A stretch of 64,000 nt of DNA from contig CM043945.1 of NCBI GenBank assembly GCA_014529385.2, forward strand, positions 143,228,741 to 143,292,740, written 5' to 3'. The position numbers and the translations under genes are program-made. Shown in pieces: positions 58,714 to 64,000 of the stretch. Source of the DNA: Adiantum capillus-veneris. Its lineage: Eukaryota; Streptophyta; Polypodiopsida; Polypodiales; Pteridaceae. How positions within the stretch are numbered: position 1 is the first letter of the stretch; each line of letters starts with the position of its first letter. The notes below the pieces were generated by a model that was not told where the DNA came from, searched no databases, and worked only from the letters and a program-made list of their open reading frames with translations.

Positions 58714-59172
58714 TCAAGGGAATAGGATATTGTAGAGGTTGGGGGGAAACCCTAAGGCTAAACCCCTATCCTCGTCGTTGAGATAAACAAAGTCATCATC
58801 CATGAGACCATATGTGCCATCCGTGTAGTCATGTAAATTTTCTTCTTCATCATAGGTGCCCATGTTTACTAAGAAGGTCACTAGACGCCTATAGTCATCT
58901 TGGTCAAAAGGGTAGGCTTGTGCAATGGGAGAAACGTTCTCTACTAAGTATGGATCAGACGTGGTCAAGAGACGTATCAGCCATTCTAACTCCTCAAAAT
59001 TCCTCTCACATGCTAGCATACCTATCAAATCCCATTCACATGCAAGCACTGGAAAGACCATGTGAAACATTTGTGAAAAGTAACGAGGGTACCTCTCACC
59101 CAAGGCAGGAGTGGATGACTCTAGCGTACTAGCCATATCTGTACACGCAAATAGATGATGGTTAGAGTGCAA
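58714..59172 (-). CDS. G downstream ORF, 152 residues, unknown
   Basis: This open frame on the minus strand starts MHSNHHLFACTDMAS, with a second Met at residue 13 that may be the true start. The C-terminal half is acidic (YDEEENLHDYTDGTYGLMDD, then DDFVYLNDEDRG). The middle part is helical and Trp/Leu-rich (LACEWDLIGMLACERNFEEL). I recognise no domain. It lies between pol and the 3' LTR, the place where some plant gypsy elements carry extra genes. The length and composition look like a real protein, but coding is not proven. Confidence 0.5.
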   Translation of the reverse strand: MHSNHHLFACTDMASTLESSTPALGERYPRYFSQMFHMVFPVLACEWDLIGMLACERNFEELEWLIRLLTTSDPYLVENVSPIAQAYPFDQDDYRRLVTFLVNMGTYDEEENLHDYTDGTYGLMDDDFVYLNDEDRGLALGFPPNLYNILFP

Positions 59173-59209
59173 ATATTACAAGGGTCGTGTTCTTGTGCAT
59201 AATTTGTTT

Positions 59210-59745
59210 TTATGATTTGTGTGATGGCTCTTGCTCTTTTACTTTTTTATCTTGTTTTTGTGAGTATAAGGCTTTATATATACATTCCCTAAGATCGGAG
59301 ATTAAGAGGTCAGGGAGAAAGGTTGAGAGGGAAGCAAGTGAATGATGGATGTCCACAAACACTCCCCCCTTCCTTGGGTAGATCATACCGTTTGAAATGA
59401 GCTTGTCACCCTTTGAAACCAATTGTTCCAGTTGGTAATAGGTGAGGATTTTTGCCAGTAGTTTTCTATTACCCTAGGTGCCTCGTCAAGTTGCAAGGGT
59501 GGTAAGGTACTCTCCCAGGATCGAACTTGAAGTGGTTCATCAGGTGATTCTTGAAAACTGGGAGGTGTCGATTCTTTTGTAGCTTCATTGAGGTCCATTA
59601 CTATAGATGGAGGCTGTGTAGAAGCTTTTACCTCTATGGATGTATTACATGAGGAGCTAGAAGCTTCATGGAACTCCCCCCTTCCTGAGCTAGGTGGAAT
59701 AAATTGGGTTTGCCTTGGAGTCCAAACTAGCTCTGGACTAGGTGT
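59210..59745 (-). other. G downstream stretch with purine-tract-like repeats
   Basis: Two identical 13-mers, ACTCCCCCCTTCC (59361-59373, 59673-59685), read GGAAGGGGGGAGT on the element strand. A shorter relative sits at the LTR edge (58699-58710). Short open frames here (59383-59598, acidic and Pro-rich) have no recognisable domain. Confidence 0.6.
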
Positions 59746-60327
59746 CTAGCATTCTGTGATCTTTCCCTTCCCACGGTCTGCCATTGGCTTTAGCGTTACA
59801 CTGTTTGACTCATATGGGTTTGTTGTCGATAGGGAAGGACACATCTTACGTTTAGGTACCCAAATTTGCTCATTTCCATCATAGTATCCTTGGGCTTTTA
59901 ATAGTCGTTTAGGAATCCAGCGCCACGTTTTCTTACATTTCTTGGAGCGAGTGGGATGTTTCTTACGAGGCTTCCGTTTTTTAGCATCAGCCATGGTTAC
60001 TAAAGAAGCTTTAGGGACCCACTTGTATGCTTTCTTTGTTATATTAGGATGGTTCTTGTGTGTCTCAAGCTTTCTTTCAACTACATCAGTTGAAGATCTA
60101 GAGAGTTGGGCTATGGGGACGTATGGTTCAACCTCCTGGACATGCAATGTCTTGGGTTTTATTTCCTTAGGCAATATCTCAGGGACTATAGCTTGAGTGG
60201 TAGGGATAAGAGTTGGTTTTTGCGTTGTGACACCCCAAGTCCCCCAATCAATAGTGCATTTGGTGGCTATCATCCATGTGCGTCCTAGGTTTATATTACC
60301 CTCCATAGTTCCAGTAGGCATGACCAA
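59746..60327 (-). CDS. G ORF after pol, basic protein, unknown
   Basis: This open frame of 193 residues lies 45 bases downstream of the pol stop. The first third contains INLGRTWMIATKCTIDWGTW, which resembles the hydrophobic-L-G-R-x-W-hydrophobic signature near the C-terminus of retropepsin-type proteases. The second half is strongly basic (KKRKPRKKHPTRSKKCKKTW) with repeated WVPK/WIPK words, suggesting nucleic-acid binding (inference). There is no Gag or envelope-type membrane segment. The function is unknown. Confidence 0.55.
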   Translation of the reverse strand: MVMPTGTMEGNINLGRTWMIATKCTIDWGTWGVTTQKPTLIPTTQAIVPEILPKEIKPKTLHVQEVEPYVPIAQLSRSSTDVVERKLETHKNHPNITKKAYKWVPKASLVTMADAKKRKPRKKHPTRSKKCKKTWRWIPKRLLKAQGYYDGNEQIWVPKRKMCPSLSTTNPYESNSVTLKPMADRGKGKITEC

Positions 60328-60372
60328 AAAGTGTTGAGCTACAATTCCATTGTCATAACTGACAGAAGTGTG

Positions 60373-63300
60373 CTAGATTCCAAAAACCGTAGTTTTTTTC
60401 TTGTTGACACCCTTGACTTGGATAATACTCTCAGATAGAGGTGGCTTCCCTAACTGACACCACACCCCATAGGATAGCAGATTATATTTAGCACCCGTGT
60501 CCAATAAGGCGTTATATAGCACTTTTCCATAGGCACTATTTAACTCAATAGGGTATCGTAGAGGTGTGTCAGAGTCCAACCAATCCTCTTCGATTTCCAC
60601 GTGGAATGCATTTGTGACTCCAAGGTTAGCCTCTCGTTTTTGTCTTATACGTTGTTGTCGCTCCTTAGCCTCAGCTTGAGCTTGTATCTTCTTTAACTCG
60701 GTTTGTGCTTTGGCGGCCTTCTTTTGATGAATGGCCCATAGTTCTTCTTGGCTTAAAGGATCATAATATCTTTTGAATTTACTCCCATTGAGAAATCCAA
60801 TGGTTTCAACTCCATCAAGAGTTTCCACACGAAGGGTACCTTGTGGGGTAATTTCACATACTCTATATGGTCCTTTACCAGCATATTTCAACTTTTTCTT
60901 CTCTTTACGTACTCCATACATAAGGACTTTATCACCAACTTTGATGTCCTTGTCCTTCACATGGCGATCAAACCACTTCTTTCTCCTATCCTTTTCCACA
61001 AGAGCATTTTGCACAGCCAACTGTCTCTCTTCGTCTAGTTTTTCTAAGATATACAAACGCTCGGTTAAGGGGTTACCATTCCATCCTTCTTGCGAAGCTA
61101 CCCTAAGACTAGGAACGACAAACTCCCAAGGCATAACCGCTTCTTGGCCGTATACCATTTTGAATGGCGTACAATTAATAGCCACTTTATAAGCAGTACG
61201 ATAAGCCCATAGAGCAGATGTCAACTTCGAATCCCAATCAGTGCGATGAGCTTCTACCGTCTTGGTTAAAATAGAGATTAGAGTTTTGTTGGTGCTCTCG
61301 GCTTGTCCATTAGCTTGCGGGTAATAAGGTGTAGACTTATGGTGGGATATCATAAAGGTCGTGGTAAGCTCTCTTATTACCTCATTTATAAAATGGGTAC
61401 CATTATCACTAACAATTTCAAAAGGGCAACCAAATCTTGTGATAATGTTCTCAAAAAGAAACTTAGCTGTTGTCCTCGCGTCAGCTTTTTGTGAAGCCTT
61501 AGCTTCAGCCCACTTTGTTACATAGTCCGTAGCAACTAGAATATATCGAGATTGAGTGTTACGAGCTGCGGGACTAATTGGACCTACAAAGTCTAAGCCC
61601 CATTTTTCAAATGGTTGGGTTACTTTAATAGGATGTAAGGGCATTCTGTCTTTGCGCTGTGTGGTCTTGTAACGTTGGCACTCATCACACCCTTTTGTAA
61701 AAAGTGATGCATCCTTAAATAAAGTTGGCCACCAATAGCCTGATTGCAGCACCTTTCTAGCAGTCAGGTCTCCTGAAAAATTTCCTCCTGCTATGCCCAT
61801 ATGTGCTTCTTGCAAGATATACAAATATTCATCCTCGCGGGCACAACGCCTAAGAATATCGTCCTTTCCTAGTCTATACAGAGTTCCAGCAATCAAACAA
61901 TAGGGTTCACATTCTTTTACTAGCCTTCGAGCGATATCCTTACGAAGTTCCTTGGGTGGAAAACCATTAACTAAAAAGTTAACAATGTTCTCACTCCATT
62001 CAGGCATAGTCTCAACTATGAATAGGGAAGTATCGGGTAATTCATCATCAACTCCTGTAGGGGCTTCACCATTGGGTATGCGAGACAAATGATCAGCCAT
62101 GACGTGCCTTTTACCGGGTCTCACTACAATCGTGAAATCAAACTCCTGAAGAATTAACAACCATCGTGTGATTCTTCCTGTGGAGCATGGCTTGTTTACC
62201 AGATACAGCAACGCTTGATGATCCACATAAAATACAAACTTGTTTGCCAGAAGGTAGTAGCGAAATTTCTTTACTGCATAAACCATTGCTAAACCTTCTT
62301 GCTCTGTAGTGGTGTAGTTCCTTTCAGCATCGTTCAATTGACGGCTTGCAAAGCTAATGGGATAGTCCAATTTATGTTCTCCTGGTTGAGTGAGAACACA
62401 CCCAATAGCAAAGTTTGATGCATCAATATGCACATGGAAAATGACATCCCAGTTAGGTGTCCTTAAAATCGGAGCACTTGCTAGTGTTTTCTTCAATTGT
62501 TCATAGGCCTGGTCACACTCTTCAGTCCATTTAAATTCAATGAGAAGCTTGTACAAAGGACGTGCTATCTTAGCGAAAAATAAAATAAACCGTCGATAAT
62601 AACCCACGTGTCCCATGAACCTTTGAACTCCCTTGTAATTGGTTGGTGGTGGTAACTCTAGAATCACTTTAATTTTGCTCTCATCGGTTGAGATACCATT
62701 TTTAGATACTATATGCCCTAAAATAACTCCATGCTTGACCCAAAATTGGCATTTGAACGGGTTCAATGAGATACGATATAACCTACACTTTTCAAACACC
62801 TTCCGCAAACATGATAGATGTTCTTTCCAAGAAGAGTAAACACAAAGGTCGTCTAAGAAAGCTTCACAAAACTCTTTCAAATATTCTTTAAAAGCAGTGT
62901 TTATTAATCGTTGGAATGTAGCAGGGGCATTTGTTAAGCCAAAAGCCATCACACGAAATGCAAACACGCCAAATTCTGTGATGAAGGCAGTTTTAGCTTG
63001 GTCCTCTAGCTCTATCGTGATTTGGTTGTAGCCTGAGTACTCATCTAGAAAGCTATAAGCTTCCTTGCCTGCAACTCTTTCGAGTACATGTTCGGAATAT
63101 GGTAGGGGGTAATGGTCTCTTCTAGTAGCTGCATTAACTTTTTTGAGGTCCACGCACACCCTGAGTTTCCCATTCTTTTTTGGCACGATAACTATTGGAG
63201 ACACCCATTCAGAGTGTTCAATAGGATATATGAACCCACATTTGATAAGCTTTTCTAGTTCTTCTTGAATGATCTTTGCGTACTTAGGATTCATCGGGTA

Positions 63301-64000
63301 CGGTCTTTGTTGTACGGGCTTCGCAGTGCTAATCATAGGGATTGTATGTTGGACCACAGAAGGTGGAACACCTTTCATATCATGGTATGTCCAAGCGAAT
63401 ACGTCCTTGAATTCCTTGAGAAGCTCTTTGAGGACCGCCTCTTCAACTTCTGTGAGGTCTTGGGCAATAAAAACAGGTTTTGATTCTTCATCGGGGTAGG
63501 CTAATTCTATTTCTTTAACTATTGCCGGACCATCATAGATTCCATTATTCCCATCGATAGGTATTCTTTGGGCTTTTGTGTACACAACCTTTGCTTCCCC
63601 GGTGGTGTAAGATTTGAAATGTTCTGGTGCAGGATGCAAGTCTGTGGATTCTGGTTGTGCTTTGGTCTGTGCTTCCATTTCTGCTTTCTTGTGTTGTCGA
63701 GCTAACTCTTGGTTTTGACGCCTCCTTGCAGTGCGGCTCAACTTTAGCTTGTCTATGATCTCTAATTGGGCTATGTCATGGGGTCGCGGTCTACACCACA
63801 TAACATTTTGGAGATATTCACCCCAATCGTCTACCAATTTTCGATGAGCATCACATGCTCCTATATAACTGAGCCATTCTGCTGAGGATCTCTTCTTTTT
63901 TATCCTAGCACGTACATTGGCTCGATATTGACGCCTCTTAAAGTTTTTCTTTTTCTTATTTGAGACCTGCTTTTGATTTGCATTTAGATCTGGCTCACTA
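60373..64000 (-). CDS. G pol polyprotein: RT, RNase H, integrase, then protease-like end
   Basis: One frame is open from the right edge to the stop at 60373, so its start lies outside the window. In order it has: a Lys/Arg-rich N-terminal part; reverse transcriptase with VPKKNGKLRVCVDLKKVN, YSGYNQITIE, MAFGLTNAPATFQ and FLDDLCVYS (62830-62865); RNase H (HVHIDASNFAIGCVLTQPGE); integrase with a zinc site (CDECQRYKTT, about 61680), WGLDFVGPI, IVSDNGTHFINE and QANGQAESTNK; and the GPY/F module (KGPYRVCEITPQ, about 60870). After integrase and a charged helix comes YNALLDTGAKYNLLSYGVW (60470-60520), a retropepsin-like active-site motif. No such motif is visible upstream of reverse transcriptase, where gypsy elements normally have it. 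Confidence 0.9.
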   Translation of the reverse strand, partial: SEPDLNANQKQVSNKKKKNFKRRQYRANVRARIKKKRSSAEWLSYIGACDAHRKLVDDWGEYLQNVMWCRPRPHDIAQLEIIDKLKLSRTARRRQNQELARQHKKAEMEAQTKAQPESTDLHPAPEHFKSYTTGEAKVVYTKAQRIPIDGNNGIYDGPAIVKEIELAYPDEESKPVFIAQDLTEVEEAVLKELLKEFKDVFAWTYHDMKGVPPSVVQHTIPMISTAKPVQQRPYPMNPKYAKIIQEELEKLIKCGFIYPIEHSEWVSPIVIVPKKNGKLRVCVDLKKVNAATRRDHYPLPYSEHVLERVAGKEAYSFLDEYSGYNQITIELEDQAKTAFITEFGVFAFRVMAFGLTNAPATFQRLINTAFKEYLKEFCEAFLDDLCVYSSWKEHLSCLRKVFEKCRLYRISLNPFKCQFWVKHGVILGHIVSKNGISTDESKIKVILELPPPTNYKGVQRFMGHVGYYRRFILFFAKIARPLYKLLIEFKWTEECDQAYEQLKKTLASAPILRTPNWDVIFHVHIDASNFAIGCVLTQPGEHKLDYPISFASRQLNDAERNYTTTEQEGLAMVYAVKKFRYYLLANKFVFYVDHQALLYLVNKPCSTGRITRWLLILQEFDFTIVVRPGKRHVMADHLSRIPNGEAPTGVDDELPDTSLFIVETMPEWSENIVNFLVNGFPPKELRKDIARRLVKECEPYCLIAGTLYRLGKDDILRRCAREDEYLYILQEAHMGIAGGNFSGDLTARKVLQSGYWWPTLFKDASLFTKGCDECQRYKTTQRKDRMPLHPIKVTQPFEKWGLDFVGPISPAARNTQSRYILVATDYVTKWAEAKASQKADARTTAKFLFENIITRFGCPFEIVSDNGTHFINEVIRELTTTFMISHHKSTPYYPQANGQAESTNKTLISILTKTVEAHRTDWDSKLTSALWAYRTAYKVAINCTPFKMVYGQEAVMPWEFVVPSLRVASQEGWNGNPLTERLYILEKLDEERQLAVQNALVEKDRRKKWFDRHVKDKDIKVGDKVLMYGVRKEKKKLKYAGKGPYRVCEITPQGTLRVETLDGVETIGFLNGSKFKRYYDPLSQEELWAIHQKKAAKAQTELKKIQAQAEAKERQQRIRQKREANLGVTNAFHVEIEEDWLDSDTPLRYPIELNSAYGKVLYNALLDTGAKYNLLSYGVWCQLGKPPLSESIIQVKGVNKKKTTVFGI

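Larger units (their letters stand above)
57456..64000 (-). mobile_element. Gypsy element G, 3' part
   Basis: This Ty3/gypsy element on the minus strand runs off the right edge. Visible parts are the pol (60373-64000), downstream open frames (59746-60327, 59210-59598, 58714-59172), a purine tract (58700-58710) and a 3' LTR (57456-58699). The pol frame is open across the whole visible part, so the copy could be recent or even whole, but the 5' part is unseen. Reverse transcriptase wording (YSGYNQITI, MAFGLTNAPATFQ, FLDDLCVYS) marks a non-chromodomain plant gypsy. G abuts the coding tail of H, so it probably inserted into H (candidate duplication ATCAC, 57451-57455). Confidence 0.85.

Noticed and set aside
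59362-59422. The G 3' LTR starting at TGTTTGTGG next to the inner purine tract
   Set aside because: No matching inverted tip (CCACAAACA) was seen at the left boundary, whereas TGCAAA/TTTGCA fits 57456-58699. The inner tracts are reported as a finding instead.

Overview
This window looks like plant nuclear DNA, most likely from a flowering or other seed plant with a repeat-rich genome. It holds plant-type Ty1/copia and Ty3/gypsy LTR retrotransposons, several with primer-binding sites matching initiator tRNA-Met (TGGTATCA-type), 5-bp target duplications and purine tracts beside the 3' LTRs. No intact host gene, tRNA, rRNA or CRISPR array was recognised. Nearly all of the sequence is a stack of elements inserted into one another. 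The species cannot be told from the sequence alone.

Layout. (1) 1-6856 is the 5' part of copia element B1 (minus strand, running off the left edge), split by copia element A1 (248-5577, target duplication CAACC). (2) 6857-8702 is anonymous DNA. (3) 8703-11409 is copia B2, a 5' portion. (4) 11410-13620 is anonymous DNA with a short tandem repeat and a CT tract. (5) 13621-33921 is gypsy element C1 (plus strand, 506-bp LTRs, target duplication ACATA). It hosts a complete copia element B3 (14231-19408, target duplication GTGGT) and a chromodomain gypsy element D (28715-32740, minus strand). (6) 33956-35160 is an orphan gypsy-type integrase block, I. (7) 35161-39183 is AT-rich DNA with an LTR-like fragment, a candidate LTR (J) and a 1.34-kb terminal-inverted-repeat DNA element (K) flanked by TTAA. 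(8) 39184-51675 is C2, a second copy of the C family, hosting two elements with no recognisable coding: E (40172-46099, target duplication ATCTG) and F (46993-48609, target duplication CACAT). (9) 51676-52610 has a possible host exon. (10) 52611-56796 is copia A2, cut at its 5' side by the 3' end of chromovirus-like element H (56797-57455). H in turn abuts gypsy element G (57456-64000, minus strand, running off the right edge), whose pol frame is open throughout the visible part.

How the parts relate. LTR divergence counted by eye gives a consistent order: C1 about 8 percent, D about 5 percent, B3 about 3.5 percent and E about 3 percent, so the hosts are older than their guests. At a commonly used grass rate of 1.3e-8 per site per year these would be roughly 3, 2, 1.4 and 1.2 million years, but the rate for this species is unknown.

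Points most worth a second look: a roughly 4-kb accessory coding region downstream of integrase in family C, kept in both copies; a retropepsin-like motif placed after integrase in G, with purine-tract-like repeats downstream; the 4.9-kb non-retroviral cargo of E, with five diverged tandem units, a six-copy GCCGATTTAGGC-type motif and a hairpin just after the TATA box; and a TTAA-flanked small transposon that may be piggyBac-like, a superfamily I know as rare in plants.
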